DNA of 64,000 nt from positions 1-64,000 of the forward strand of contig JAKAFW010000023.1 in assembly GCA_021817845.1 (NCBI GenBank). The letters run 5' to 3'. The translations under genes were made by a program, and so were the position numbers. The notes under the pieces were generated by a model. It had not been told where the DNA came from. It saw only the letters and a list, made by a program, of their open reading frames with translations, and did not search any database. How positions within the stretch are numbered: the first letter of the stretch is position 1; each line of letters begins with the position of its first letter. Positions 26,057 through 37,000 of the stretch are shown piece by piece. This DNA comes from FEN-1297 sp021817845. Lineage in GTDB: Bacteria > Bacteroidota > Ignavibacteria > Ignavibacteriales > Ignavibacteriaceae.

Positions 26057-29000
26057 TTGTTTACAATAGTGCCGACAAGTAATTTTAAATTTCTCGAAAA
26101 TAAACTACCTGAGCTTGCTGCTCTCGGAAATCTCGCTGAAGACTATGTTTATGCAGATCCTTCAAGTGCTGCGGTTAAGCTTCGCTCTTTTGCGGAAAAG
26201 TATGTTGATATTATTTATACAATTCTAAATCTCCCTGCTGATTTTGAAGAAAAAACTCTCTATAACCAGATTAACACCGTTACTTTTAAAACCTCCGTCC
26301 CTCTTCCAATTATAAATCTTCTTCATTCGTTACGCATAACCGGCAATAAAGCTGCTCATGGCTCGGTGCTATCTTCCGAAACAAGCTTAAACCTTTTATC
26401 TCAAGCGCATAAAATTGCTTTATGGTTGTTTGCTTCTTATTGCGGTGGCGACTTGAAATCTGTTCAAGAATTTAAAGAACCCGAATATTATAAAAAAGCT
26501 GACTGGCAAAAAGATAAGCTCAATATCTTAAAAGAGTTGCTTGATAAAGAAAATCAGCTTCAAAATGTTTTTATCGAACTTGAAAAGGAAAGAGAAAAGT
26601 TCGCTAAAATTGAAAAATCAAAACAAGAACTTGAAGAATTACTTCTTAATGGTCAAAAAGTCTCTAACGAGCTTCAGTTCTCTGAAGAACAGACTCGTAA
26701 ACTTCTTATTGATGAAGCTCTCGCAGCTGTTGGTTGGTATGTCGATCCTAATAATAAACCTACCGAAGATGTTTTCCCGGAATATCAGGTTGATCATCAA
26801 CCGACTGAATCCGGTATTGGTTATGCCGATTATGTTTTATGGGCTGATGGAAAACCTATTGCAGTAATTGAAGCAAAGAAAACTTCCAAAGATTCAAATA
26901 TCGGTCGTAAACAAGCCCAGCTTTATGCCGATGGTTTGGAAAAAATGCACGGACAGCGCCCTGTTATTTTTTATACGAATGGATTTGAAACGTATATCTG
27001 GAATGATGCTGCAAATGAACCACCTCGTCCCGTTTATGGTTTCTATTCAAAAAATAGTTTGCAGTATTTAATTTTCCAGCGTGCTAATAGGCAGAACCTC
27101 GATTCACCTAAAATAAATTATGATATTACAGACCGCCCATACCAGATTGAAGCGATTAAGCGCGTATTGGAAAAATTTCAATCAAAAAGAAGAAAATCTT
27201 TGATAGTCCAGGCAACCGGAACAGGAAAAACCCGAGTTGCTATTTCCATTTGTGATGTCCTTACCCGCTATAATTGGGTTAAAAATATTTTATTCCTTTG
27301 TGACCGGCGCGAACTTCGTAAGCAGGCAAAAAATACTTTCAAAGATTACCTGCCTGGCTCGCCTTTGGTCATACTAAATGCTTCTTCATCCAAAGAAAAG
27401 GACAAAAGGATTTATCTTGCTACTTACCCGGCAATGAATCAATACTTTCAAAATTTCGACCCGGGTTTCTTTGATCTTATTATAGCCGACGAATCTCACC
27501 GCAGTATTTACAAAGCATACAGCGATCTGTTTAAATATTTTGATTGTCTTCAAATTGGTCTTACAGCTACACCCGTTGATTTCGTTAATCGCAATACATT
27601 CAAAATGTTTGACTGTAAACCGCTTGACCCAACTGCAAATTATAGTTATGATGAGGCAATCACTCATGAACCTCCTTATTTATCCCGTTACGAAGTTTTT
27701 AATGTAACCACAAAATTCTTACGTGAAGGAATTCGATATTCCAAACTTACTCGTGAACAGCAGCTTGAACTTGAAGAGCAGCTTGAAAATCCGGAAATCA
27801 TCGAATATGATTCCGATGAACTTGATAAATACATTTATAATCTTGATACTAATCGTCATATTATTCGTAATCTGATGGAGAATGGTCTCAAGTTTCCTGA
27901 CGGTCGCCTCGGTAAATCAATAATCTTTGCACGGAATCATATTCATGCAAAAATTCTTGAAGATGTATTTGATGATCTTTATCCTCAGTATGGGGGTAAA
28001 TTCTGCCAGGTAATTGATAACTACGATCCACGAGCCGATCAACTTATTGATGATCTAAAAGGTATCGGGAATAACAATGATTTAACAATCGCAATCTCTG
28101 TTGATATGCTCGATACCGGAATTGATATTCCCGAACTTCTTAACCTTGTATTTGCAAAACCTGTTAAGTCTTTTGTTAAGTTTTGGCAAATGATAGGGCG
28201 TGGAACTCGTATAAAAAAGGATTTATTTGGCCCCGGTCTCGATAAAACAAAATTCAGAATCTTTGACCATTGGAGCAACTTCGAATGGTTCGCTGTTAAT
28301 TTTAAACCTGTCGAGCCGGCGGTAAGTAAATCACTTATGCAGCGTTTGTTCGAAGAAAGAATCCTTCTTGCGGAGAATGCTTTAACTAAATTTAATAAAT
28401 ATACTTTCGATTTTGTTACCGGTCTTATATTAAAAGATATTTCTTCACTTGCATCAACAAATACAATTTCAGTAAAAGAAAATATCCGTGATATAAAGCT
28501 CATGGAGAATGAAAATCTAATAAAGACTTTCGGCGGTGAAGTTAAGAACCAGCTTCAAAATGTTATTGCTCCTTTAATGCAATGGATAAATATTCGAGGC
28601 GAATCTTCAGCCTATTCTTTCGATCTGTTAATTGCACAAACACAAAATTCATTGCTCCTTCAATCCGGAAAGTTCGATGACTTAAAAGGTAATATTCTTA
28701 ATCGTATTAATTCCTTAAAGAGAAATCTTAATCAAGTAAAAGCTAAATCAGCGCTTCTTCAGAAAACTCTTACAAGCGAATTCTGGCAAGGCATTACAAT
28801 TCAAGAATTGGAAAACCTTCGCCTTGAACTTCGTTCAATCATGAAATACCGTGAAGGCGAAGATTCAGATCCTGTTCCGGTTCCTAAAATCGATGTAACC
28901 GATTCCGACGTTGAATTTGAAGAGTACCATGTGCGCAGTAAAAGTGTTGAAATGGTCGCTTATAAAGAACGTGTTGAAGATGTCCTAATTCGCCTTTTTG

Positions 29001-29458
29001 ATCAAAGTGAAACTCTGCATAAAATAAAAAATGGTATTCCTGTAAACGATGCTGATATACAAGAATTGATAGCACTTGTTCTTACACAGCATCCAGATGT
29101 TAATCTTGAATTGTTGAAAGAATTTTATCCTGATACAGCCGGGCATCTCGATCTTGCAATTAGAAGAATAATTGGTCTCGATTCAAAGTTTCTCGATGAT
29201 CAATTCACAAAATTCATTCATCAAAATTCAAATCTGAACTCAACGCAGATAAAATTCATTCAAATGCTGCAAAACCATATCGGTAAATACGGCGCTATAA
29301 AACTCGAAACTCTCTTTGAGCCGCCCTTTACTAATATTCACTCGGAGGGTATTTACGGTGTCTTCCCAGATACTAACCAATTTAACCAAATAATCGGTTT
29401 AGTAAAGGAGATTAATTATCCATACGCTCAACCATCAGCAAATGACAATGACCAATGA
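26057..29458 (+). CDS. hsdR: Type I restriction enzyme, R subunit
   Basis: A 1133-aa EcoEI/EcoR124-like motor and nuclease subunit. Residues 1-130 look like the DUF4145 N-domain (NFKFLENKLPELAALGNLAE). The nuclease PD-(D/E)xK core is near residues 245-275 (YADYVLWADGKPIAVIEAKKT). The SF2 translocase has Walker A QATGTGKTRVA (about 385), DESH (about 476) and motif VI QMIGRGTRIKKDLFG. The C-terminal EcoEI_R_C domain completes it. The start is TTG 26057; GTG 26069 is an alternative. HsdR cuts unmodified DNA after translocation, together with HsdM and HsdS downstream. The long leader carries a sigma-54 promoter. Confidence 0.92.
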   Translation: MFTIVPTSNFKFLENKLPELAALGNLAEDYVYADPSSAAVKLRSFAEKYVDIIYTILNLPADFEEKTLYNQINTVTFKTSVPLPIINLLHSLRITGNKAAHGSVLSSETSLNLLSQAHKIALWLFASYCGGDLKSVQEFKEPEYYKKADWQKDKLNILKELLDKENQLQNVFIELEKEREKFAKIEKSKQELEELLLNGQKVSNELQFSEEQTRKLLIDEALAAVGWYVDPNNKPTEDVFPEYQVDHQPTESGIGYADYVLWADGKPIAVIEAKKTSKDSNIGRKQAQLYADGLEKMHGQRPVIFYTNGFETYIWNDAANEPPRPVYGFYSKNSLQYLIFQRANRQNLDSPKINYDITDRPYQIEAIKRVLEKFQSKRRKSLIVQATGTGKTRVAISICDVLTRYNWVKNILFLCDRRELRKQAKNTFKDYLPGSPLVILNASSSKEKDKRIYLATYPAMNQYFQNFDPGFFDLIIADESHRSIYKAYSDLFKYFDCLQIGLTATPVDFVNRNTFKMFDCKPLDPTANYSYDEAITHEPPYLSRYEVFNVTTKFLREGIRYSKLTREQQLELEEQLENPEIIEYDSDELDKYIYNLDTNRHIIRNLMENGLKFPDGRLGKSIIFARNHIHAKILEDVFDDLYPQYGGKFCQVIDNYDPRADQLIDDLKGIGNNNDLTIAISVDMLDTGIDIPELLNLVFAKPVKSFVKFWQMIGRGTRIKKDLFGPGLDKTKFRIFDHWSNFEWFAVNFKPVEPAVSKSLMQRLFEERILLAENALTKFNKYTFDFVTGLILKDISSLASTNTISVKENIRDIKLMENENLIKTFGGEVKNQLQNVIAPLMQWINIRGESSAYSFDLLIAQTQNSLLLQSGKFDDLKGNILNRINSLKRNLNQVKAKSALLQKTLTSEFWQGITIQELENLRLELRSIMKYREGEDSDPVPVPKIDVTDSDVEFEEYHVRSKSVEMVAYKERVEDVLIRLFDQSETLHKIKNGIPVNDADIQELIALVLTQHPDVNLELLKEFYPDTAGHLDLAIRRIIGLDSKFLDDQFTKFIHQNSNLNSTQIKFIQMLQNHIGKYGAIKLETLFEPPFTNIHSEGIYGVFPDTNQFNQIIGLVKEINYPYAQPSANDNDQ

Positions 29459-29529
29459 TTATTTAAAAATGGGCTTAAAATAATGCTAAATAAAAATTCG
29501 ACAATCTACAATCAAAAATCGACAATCAA

Positions 29530-31005
29530 ATGATAACCGGTGAAATAAAAAATAAAATAGATCAACTCTGGACTCAATTCTGGACCGGCGGTGTAACAAA
29601 TCCGTTTACCGTTATCGAACAAATAACATTTCTAATGTTTTCCCGTTTGCTCGATATTAAAGAAACAGTTAACGAAAATAAATCAAAGCTAAGTGGTCAT
29701 ACTTTCAAAAGAATCTTTTCACCTAACGAGCAGCATATAAGATGGGAAAATTTCAGACATCTTGAAGCTGAAGAAATGCTGAAGGTTGTACGTGATGAGG
29801 TTTTCCCTCACTTCAAACGCGCGTTCACAAATGGCTCAACGCTTTCCGAATATATGAAAGACGCTCAGCTTATGGTTGTTCGACCAAGTTTGTTGGTTAC
29901 CGCGGTTAATACTATACACGAATTGCCTCTTACCGAAGGTGATACCAAAGGCGATCTTTACGAATATTTATTAAGCAAGCTGCAAACATCTGGTATAGCA
30001 GGACAGTTCCGTACTCCCCGTCATATTATTGAAATGATGGTAAAAATAATTGATCCTCAGCCAACGGATTTAATCTGCGATCCCGCTTGTGGTACTGCTG
30101 GTTTTCTGGTTGGTGTTATGGAGTATCTTAACAAGAATAATATGGAAGTCTATCCCGGTGATAAGCTTTTTGATTATCAAGATCATATTCAAAATAAATT
30201 ACTAAACGGTTTTGATTTCGATTCAACAATGCTTCGTATTGCCGCTATGAATCTTCTTCTTCATAATATTGATAGTCCTCAAATTCACAATCAAGATTCT
30301 CTTAGCGGTACATTTTTGGAAAAATTTCCTCAGCTTGCTGAAAACTATTACACTGTTATTCTTGCAAATCCGCCTTTTAAAGGCAGCCTAGATAATGAAA
30401 ATGTCGAATCATCACTTGTAGGTAAAGTAAAAACTAAAAAGACAGAACTTCTTTTCAACTTTCTCTTTTTGCGTATGCTTAAGCTTGGCGGTCGTGCCGC
30501 TATTATTGTACCCGATGGTGTTCTGTTCGGTGCCTCTAAAGCTCATGTAGCTTTACGCCAAACTCTAATTGAAGAAAATCAGCTTGAAGCAATCATCTCA
30601 CTCCCTTCAGGTGTGTTTAAGCCTTATGCAGGCGTATCTACTGCAATAATGGTTTTTACCAAAGGCGGTAAAACGGAAAACATTTGGTTCTATGATGTCG
30701 AAGCTGATGGCCTATCTCTTGATGATAAACGTCAGCCCGTTCCGGAAAACGATCTCCCGGACGTAGTTGATAGCTGGAAGAAACGAAACGAAGAAGAAAA
30801 TTCCGATAAATCAAAAAAACATTTCTTTGTCTCTGTTGATGATATCAGAAAAAATAAATACGATTTGAGTATTAGTAAATACAAGGAAATTGTTTATAAA
30901 GAAATTGAATACGAAAAGCCCCAAATTATTCTTGAAAAGATGTTTACGCTTGAAGACGAAATTCGTAATGAAATGAATAAACTAAAAGAGATGTTGCCGC
31001 ATTAA
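29530..31005 (+). CDS. hsdM: Type I DNA methyltransferase, M subunit
   Basis: A 491-aa adenine-N6 methyltransferase. The N-terminal helical domain (residues about 5-130) precedes the catalytic fold, with the AdoMet loop CDPACGTAGFLVG (about 184) and the catalytic motif LANPPFKG (about 280). The C-terminal tail KYDLSISKYKEI contacts HsdS in the family. Length is typical. It forms the modification core with HsdS and protects host DNA. The 71-nt gap after hsdR contains a short direct repeat (TCGACAATC, twice) and no terminator. Confidence 0.93.
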   Translation: MITGEIKNKIDQLWTQFWTGGVTNPFTVIEQITFLMFSRLLDIKETVNENKSKLSGHTFKRIFSPNEQHIRWENFRHLEAEEMLKVVRDEVFPHFKRAFTNGSTLSEYMKDAQLMVVRPSLLVTAVNTIHELPLTEGDTKGDLYEYLLSKLQTSGIAGQFRTPRHIIEMMVKIIDPQPTDLICDPACGTAGFLVGVMEYLNKNNMEVYPGDKLFDYQDHIQNKLLNGFDFDSTMLRIAAMNLLLHNIDSPQIHNQDSLSGTFLEKFPQLAENYYTVILANPPFKGSLDNENVESSLVGKVKTKKTELLFNFLFLRMLKLGGRAAIIVPDGVLFGASKAHVALRQTLIEENQLEAIISLPSGVFKPYAGVSTAIMVFTKGGKTENIWFYDVEADGLSLDDKRQPVPENDLPDVVDSWKKRNEEENSDKSKKHFFVSVDDIRKNKYDLSISKYKEIVYKEIEYEKPQIILEKMFTLEDEIRNEMNKLKEMLPH

Positions 31006-31016
31006 AAATATATTAG

Positions 31017-31036
31017 CCCAGACTTTTAAGTCTGGG
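31017..31036 (+). other. Perfect hairpin between hsdM and the AlbA-like gene
   Basis: CCCAGACTT-TT-AAGTCTGGG forms a 9-bp stem with a 2-nt loop, without a following T-run. It is more likely an mRNA processing or stability element than a terminator, since the operon continues. Confidence 0.35.
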
Positions 31037-31071
31037 GAACTTGATAAGGAAGTGAATAAAAAATTCAAAAA

Positions 31072-32694
31072 ATGATTAATGAAATAGCCGCTAAATCCGA
31101 AAGCCGAAAACTCGAGTTCAAAGAAACTCTGCCCTCCGGCAATAAAATTGAAAGAACTGCCGTTGCTTTCAGCAACGACGCCGGCGGCGAGATTTATATC
31201 GGAATCAAAAATGAACCAAGAGTAATTACCGGCATCCCGGAAAATGACTTAATAAAATTGGAAGAACAGATAAGCAACATAATTTATGAGAACTGTCACC
31301 CAACAATTTTACCGGATATATTTTTTCAAAAAATAGAAAACAAATACGTTTTAGTCGTTAAAATACCGCGCGGCAGTTTACCGCCTTATTACATTAAATC
31401 CCTCGGCAAAGAAAAAGGAACTTTTATTCGTGTTGGCTCCTCAAACCGCCTTGCTGATAGAGAAATAATTGAAGAGCTTGAAAGGAAAAAGAGAAACATC
31501 TCCTTCGACTCTACCCCCGTTTATGAACTTAAACCGGAAAAATTAGACCTGAGCGCCTTCACAAAACTTTATCAAGAAAAAACCGGCAAGAAGATAACCA
31601 AATCGTCATACTCTAAGCTTGGTTTAATAAAAACCGAAAACGAAAAACAATATCCGACTGTTTCGGCAATTCTTTTATCCGGGAAAGAAATAAAAGCGCC
31701 TCATTTCCCCTATGCTAAAATTGAATGCGCACGCTTCAAAGGAACTAAAACTGATACAACTATAGACTCCATATCAATAGACGATTCCATTTGCCTGCAG
31801 CCCGATTCAGCGGTTTCTTTTATTGAACGAAATATCAAAAAAGGCTCAAAGATCGGCAGAGTCTATCGTGAGGAACGTTGGGAATATCCGATGCCCGCTG
31901 TAAGAGAATTAATTATCAATGCCGTTATTCACAGAGATTACTCGCTGCAAGGTAAAGATATTAAAATTGCTATTTTTGATGATATGCTGGAGATAACCAG
32001 CCCCGGCACTATTCCGCCCAGCATCGACTTAAACAACCTTACATCCGGGCAGTCTGAAATTCGCAACAAAACACTCGGTCCTATTTTCAAGGAGCTTCAG
32101 CTTATAGAACAGTGGGGCACCGGCTTCCAAAAACTTTCAGAAGGACTAAAAGACTATCCCGAAATACAAATAAAATTCAACGAACCCGGGCTGTCATTTC
32201 AGGTTCAATTTATTAAAAAGAATTACAAACCGGCAATAAGTGAGCAGCAAGAAGGCACTAAGCCTGTTCCGGTTTTATCGGGACCGGCACTAAGCTGGAA
32301 CCAAGTTGGGACCAAGCTGCCCCGCAAGTACCCCCCAGGCACCCCTCAAGTACCAAGCAAGCCCTTAATTGATGAGGCTTCTCTAAAATCTTTGGGTCTA
32401 ACTTGGGACAATTTTAATGAAATCGTCTCAAGTTTGTCCCAAGTTTGTCCCAAGTCTGTCCCGAGTTATGCTTTTGCTGTCATTTTATTACTTTCAAAAA
32501 ATACTGTTGATATTTTGACTCTTATGAATTATTTGAAACATACAAATAGAACAAGATTTAGAAATAATATTCTTAAACCAATAATAGATAATGGTTTTAT
32601 TTCTTATTCAATTCCCGATAAACCGAACAGCCCCAACCAAAAATATATTATTTCTGAAAAAGGCAAACTCCTTTTGAAGGATTTAGAAAAATGA
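31072..32694 (+). CDS. AlbA_2/Schlafen-like ATP-binding protein
   Basis: A 540-aa protein of the family often annotated as putative DNA-binding or transcriptional regulator with an AlbA_2 domain. The N-terminal AlbA_2 block is ESRKLEFKETLPSG with FSNDAGGEIYIGI (residues about 10-50). Residues about 270-370 contain ELIINAVIHRDYSLQG and TLGPIFKELQLIEQWGTGF, a GHKL-ATPase-like C-terminal domain. The C-terminus has a winged-helix-like segment. These genes are frequent passengers between hsdM and hsdS in type I loci; their role there is not settled. The stop overlaps a 49-aa ORF (ATGA). Confidence 0.82.
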   Translation: MINEIAAKSESRKLEFKETLPSGNKIERTAVAFSNDAGGEIYIGIKNEPRVITGIPENDLIKLEEQISNIIYENCHPTILPDIFFQKIENKYVLVVKIPRGSLPPYYIKSLGKEKGTFIRVGSSNRLADREIIEELERKKRNISFDSTPVYELKPEKLDLSAFTKLYQEKTGKKITKSSYSKLGLIKTENEKQYPTVSAILLSGKEIKAPHFPYAKIECARFKGTKTDTTIDSISIDDSICLQPDSAVSFIERNIKKGSKIGRVYREERWEYPMPAVRELIINAVIHRDYSLQGKDIKIAIFDDMLEITSPGTIPPSIDLNNLTSGQSEIRNKTLGPIFKELQLIEQWGTGFQKLSEGLKDYPEIQIKFNEPGLSFQVQFIKKNYKPAISEQQEGTKPVPVLSGPALSWNQVGTKLPRKYPPGTPQVPSKPLIDEASLKSLGLTWDNFNEIVSSLSQVCPKSVPSYAFAVILLLSKNTVDILTLMNYLKHTNRTRFRNNILKPIIDNGFISYSIPDKPNSPNQKYIISEKGKLLLKDLEK

Positions 32695-32840
32695 ATTTTA
32701 ACTTCAATCATATCCCGATAAACATTTTACAGACACCGTTTTTGATTTCCGAAACACTGTTTCGGAATTTACCTTTCGAAAAACTAGCACAAGATGAATT
32801 GAATAAAACTCAAAACATGTTGACGGGTAAGGTGAAATGA
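32691..32840 (+). CDS. Small 49-aa protein between the AlbA-like gene and hsdS
   Basis: ATG 32691 overlaps the upstream stop codon (ATGA) and its own stop TGA 32838-32840 overlaps the hsdS start, again by ATGA. The frame fills the gap exactly. The peptide begins MNFNFNHIPINILQTPFLIS and ends NMLTGKVK. No family is recognised. The double 4-nt overlap is strong evidence of a translated, coupled gene rather than chance. A hairpin (TTCCGAAAC-ACT-GTTTCGGAA, 32747-32767) lies inside it. It could be an hsdS accessory or simply a coupling leader. Confidence 0.6.
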   Translation: MNFNFNHIPINILQTPFLISETLFRNLPFEKLAQDELNKTQNMLTGKVK

Positions 32841-33997
32841 GTATTAATTTTAAGAAAAAGAACTTAGGGGAGGTTTCTGAAATAATTGCTGGACAATCAC
32901 CACCCTCATCTTCATATAATAATAATAATGACGGATTACCTTTTTTTCAAGGCAAAGTTGATTTTGGCGATGAATACCCATCTGTTCGTGTGTGGTGTAA
33001 TGAACCTTCAAAAATTGCATTACCGAACGACATATTGATTTCGGTAAGAGCACCGGTCGGTCCTACCAATATTTGTAATGTAAAATCTTGTATCGGCAGA
33101 GGACTAAGTGCAATACGTGCTAAAGAAGATAATCATTACAAATATTTATTCTATTTCTTGCGTTATAAAGAAAAAGAATTAGCAAATATGGGAAGGGGTT
33201 CAACTTTTTCAGCTATCACACAAGATGATCTGAAAGAAATTTATATACCGGTTCCATCTTTATCGGTTCAGAAACAAATTGCTTATATTTTAGATAAAGC
33301 CGACTCCATCCGCAAAAAGCGCCAACAATCTATCCGCCTTGCAGACGAATTCCTCCGCTCAACTTTCTTAGACATGTTTGGGGATCCGGTAAATAATCGA
33401 AAATGTTTTACTATAAAACGCTTATCAGAAATATGCACTAAAATTACAGATGGAACTCATGCCACTCCTGAAAGACTAAAGAAGGGTGTTAAATTTATTA
33501 CTGGTAAGCACATCCGACAATTTTTTATAGATTATGAAAACTCTGATTATGTAACAAAAGAAATACATGAAGAAATTTTTAGAAGATGTAATCCTGAATA
33601 TGGTGATATACTATATACTAATATTGGTGCTAATGTTGGAACCGCAGCTATGAATATTGTTAAATATGAATTTAGTATGAAGAATGTTGCCTTACTAAAA
33701 CCGGATTATAATGTCATTGCCTCGCATTTTGTCGAACATGTATTAAACTTTCCAAATATGAAAGATTCTATTCTCAATAAAGCTTCACTTGGTGGAGCTC
33801 AACAGTTTATGAGTCTTGCAATAATCAACAATATTATTTTGCCTATTCCCCCGATTGGATTACAGAATCAATTTTCTCGCATTGTTGAACAAACTGAAAA
33901 AGACAAAAGAAAACACAAGTTATTCTTAACTGAATCCGAAAACTTATTCAATTCCTTAATGCAAAAAGCATTTAGTGACTTGTTATTAGAGGTTTAA
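32837..33997 (+). CDS. hsdS: Type I restriction-modification specificity subunit
   Basis: A 386-aa HsdS with two target-recognition domains. TRD1 (residues about 1-150) has the typical opening KNLGEVSEIIAGQSPPSSSY and closes with the conserved helix VPSLSVQKQIAYILDKADSI. TRD2 (about 185-350) has LSEICTKITDGTHATPE and ends with IGLQNQFSRIVEQTEK before the second conserved helix. The two TRDs define a bipartite target which cannot be predicted. The next gene starts 4 nt after the stop, so the downstream ATPase is in the same operon. Confidence 0.9.
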   Translation: MSINFKKKNLGEVSEIIAGQSPPSSSYNNNNDGLPFFQGKVDFGDEYPSVRVWCNEPSKIALPNDILISVRAPVGPTNICNVKSCIGRGLSAIRAKEDNHYKYLFYFLRYKEKELANMGRGSTFSAITQDDLKEIYIPVPSLSVQKQIAYILDKADSIRKKRQQSIRLADEFLRSTFLDMFGDPVNNRKCFTIKRLSEICTKITDGTHATPERLKKGVKFITGKHIRQFFIDYENSDYVTKEIHEEIFRRCNPEYGDILYTNIGANVGTAAMNIVKYEFSMKNVALLKPDYNVIASHFVEHVLNFPNMKDSILNKASLGGAQQFMSLAIINNIILPIPPIGLQNQFSRIVEQTEKDKRKHKLFLTESENLFNSLMQKAFSDLLLEV

Positions 33998-34001
33998 GCT
34001 T

Positions 34002-37000
34002 ATGAATATTACTAATGAACATTTTAATTCTTTGATCTTGCCTGTTGATGTTAATTTAAAACAGCTTCGTTACTTATTTAAAGCATCTAAACTAAATAGG
34101 AAATATTATATTCAAAATAAATTATCTGAATATATTAATGCTGTTCCAGATACAGAGCTAGAAAATTGTTTAAAAACAGATATAAAATATTTTAATTATA
34201 AAGGTAAAATCTCTGGATTTAGGTTTGAGCGAGCTCCATTATTCCTCCATAAAAAGTATTTGTCAAAACCAAATATGTTCCCCCCAATAACATTAGCTAC
34301 AATTATTAACAATAATCTGATTAGAATTGTTGCAAGTAAAGAATATCAAGAATTGTGTTCTGAATTTGGAAAAGATGTGAATAAATCCTTATCCTCTATA
34401 TCACATTTTGAGAACTGTGCAATAGAAAAGTATGATAAATTAAAAATAAAGTATGCATCTATTGATCTAGCATTTTACCTTACACTTGCTGGTGTCATCA
34501 TAACAGACAATCCTGATGACCTTAATGATCTCAATGAGAAAGATAAATTAGCAGTTCCTATTAATGAATATTTTGACTATCTAGATAATAGTATATCTTA
34601 TATAGAAAGTGCTATTAAAAATATTAAATCCCTAGAAAATAGTTTTGTAATACTTTTTGAAATATTAGAAATTACAACAATAAAAGAAAATCTATCTCAC
34701 TATATAAGGCTTAAAGACAACATCATTAAAGTTACGGATATCTTGCAATCTATTGAGCTCAATTCAATTTATCAAATTGATAAGAATGCCAGAATATTCG
34801 CAAATATATTTTTAAGCGATTGTGAAAATTATTTAGGGGGAAAAGAGGAATTTGTGAGATACACTGAAATTATAAATCAGTACTCACAACGAATTGAAAG
34901 GTATAGAATCAAAAATGATGATTTAATTGAGTTGATATCATATTTAAATAAAATTCAAGAATGTTATAAGAAGATTAGTGATCAAATAAAATTAAAAATT
35001 GATTTTACAAAGACAACTCAAGAATTATGCTTTAAATATAAAACATCATTGAAAGAATATTTATCAAATATTGCATATGGTTATGAACTTAATGGAATAA
35101 CTGATCAAATTGAAATTCCTGACTTAAATGAAAATTGTTTTCTATATCCTACTGAACTTAACGAGATTGTAATTAAGGTTGAATCCGAGAAAAACATTTA
35201 TGAAGTGAAAATTTTTGAAGAATTAGCCTCTCGAGAATTATTAAGATTCGAGTCTATATTAAGAGAATTGAACAAAGTCGATAGTAACCTAATTGAAGAC
35301 ATTAAAAATCAATTATCAAAAGGCAAAGTGAATACAATTCAAATTTTATCACAAGCAAATTCAAAAATATTAAACCTAAAAGGGTTAAATATGATTGAAG
35401 AAATTGATGAGGAAAATAAATGTATTGTAATTTATTCTAATAACATCATGTTAAAAACGCTCGATATAATAAAATCTATTGAGAATATAAATGAAATAAA
35501 TGACGATGAACTTGAATTAATATTCGATTTGATTGAGCTTAAAAAAATGAAAAGCAAAAATGACATTTTCATTCTGATTGAGTTGCTAAAGAAAATATTG
35601 CCTAAAATTAAACAAGAAATGAAGGATTTATCAGAATGCAAAGCCAAGTTGTTAATATTATTAGCTTATCTTGGTAAATATAGTAATGGATTAGAATTTA
35701 ATAATTACATTGATAGTTTAATTGCTCTAATACCTTATGACAATAACGATAGGTTTAAGAATCTTATAAAAAATATTCGTTCAAATATAGATGTAAAAAT
35801 AAAGTTAAATGAAGAAAAGGATGATAAAGCATATTATGAATTATCCAAATATTTTACTAAAGATAATAATAACTACAGCCATCCTTTGGCAACAAGAGCC
35901 CAGTATAAAGGTCTAAATAAAATCTTACAATACGATTTTTTACCATATATGGAAGATCATTTTTATAAAAAATTACTATCAAGTAATAGTTCTGAGACTA
36001 AGTTAATAAAATTAAAAAAAATGATAAATTCCTATTCTTTGGAAAATACGTGGGACGCGATATCACTAAAAATAAAGTTGAAAAACTTGAAGGATTATCA
36101 ACAAGAAATGCTGGGAAAAGATTTTAATACAATAAAAAAATCAAGCATATCATTTATAGATGAGTTATTAGGCCAAATTAAAACTAAAAATAACATTTGC
36201 ATATACTATAGAGATGAGTTTCAATCAAGTACTCAAAAGGCTGTTGAAATACTTGATTCATCTTTAATTATAGCTATAAAAGATAATTCAACGAATAAGA
36301 ATGTTAGCGTTATTGAGTTTATAAAAGAATTATATACCATTCAAGAATTTTTAATGTACCAAGCAATATTAGTTACTGCATATTATTCTGAAGACATTGC
36401 AGATTTTGATAGTGTGGTGACAAGATATATTGTGCGTGGAAAAGATGATAAAAAACAACAATTAGTAGCATTTGAACAATATATAGACAAATTAATTCTT
36501 TCTCGAAATGTAATTATGTTATTAAAAGATTACGTAGATACAGATAGATATAAAGAAATTAAGGCTAAATATGAGGATTACATTAAAAAAGTAAAGTCAT
36601 ATGAATCGAAAATAGAACCAGAACTAAAAAACATTTACGACCAAGCTATTGAAGAAGAAAGACTGAATTACGCAGAATTTACTTATTATAAATCCGAAAA
36701 AATCAAAAAAGAAAGATTTGAAAAAGAAAGTTTATCAAATAAAAGTTCATTAGAAAATTTAACAAAAAGATATGAACGGATAGAAAATTGGATTAGAAGT
36801 TTTAGCGACGATAAAGAAAAATTTGATCTTTTATATGGAATAGCCTCAGAAATAAATAAAACTCTACTTATGAGGGATTCTTCCAAATATTCCTTTGTGG
36901 ATGCAAAAATATCTCTTTTAGAAAAGAACATGGAGGAAAATGAAATTGATAGAGACTTAGAGACTCAGATCAAAGATGTTGAAATAAATGAACCAACGAA

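Noticed and set aside
31017..31036. Rho-independent terminator after hsdM
   Set aside because: The stem is good but no T-run follows, and the next genes look co-transcribed.
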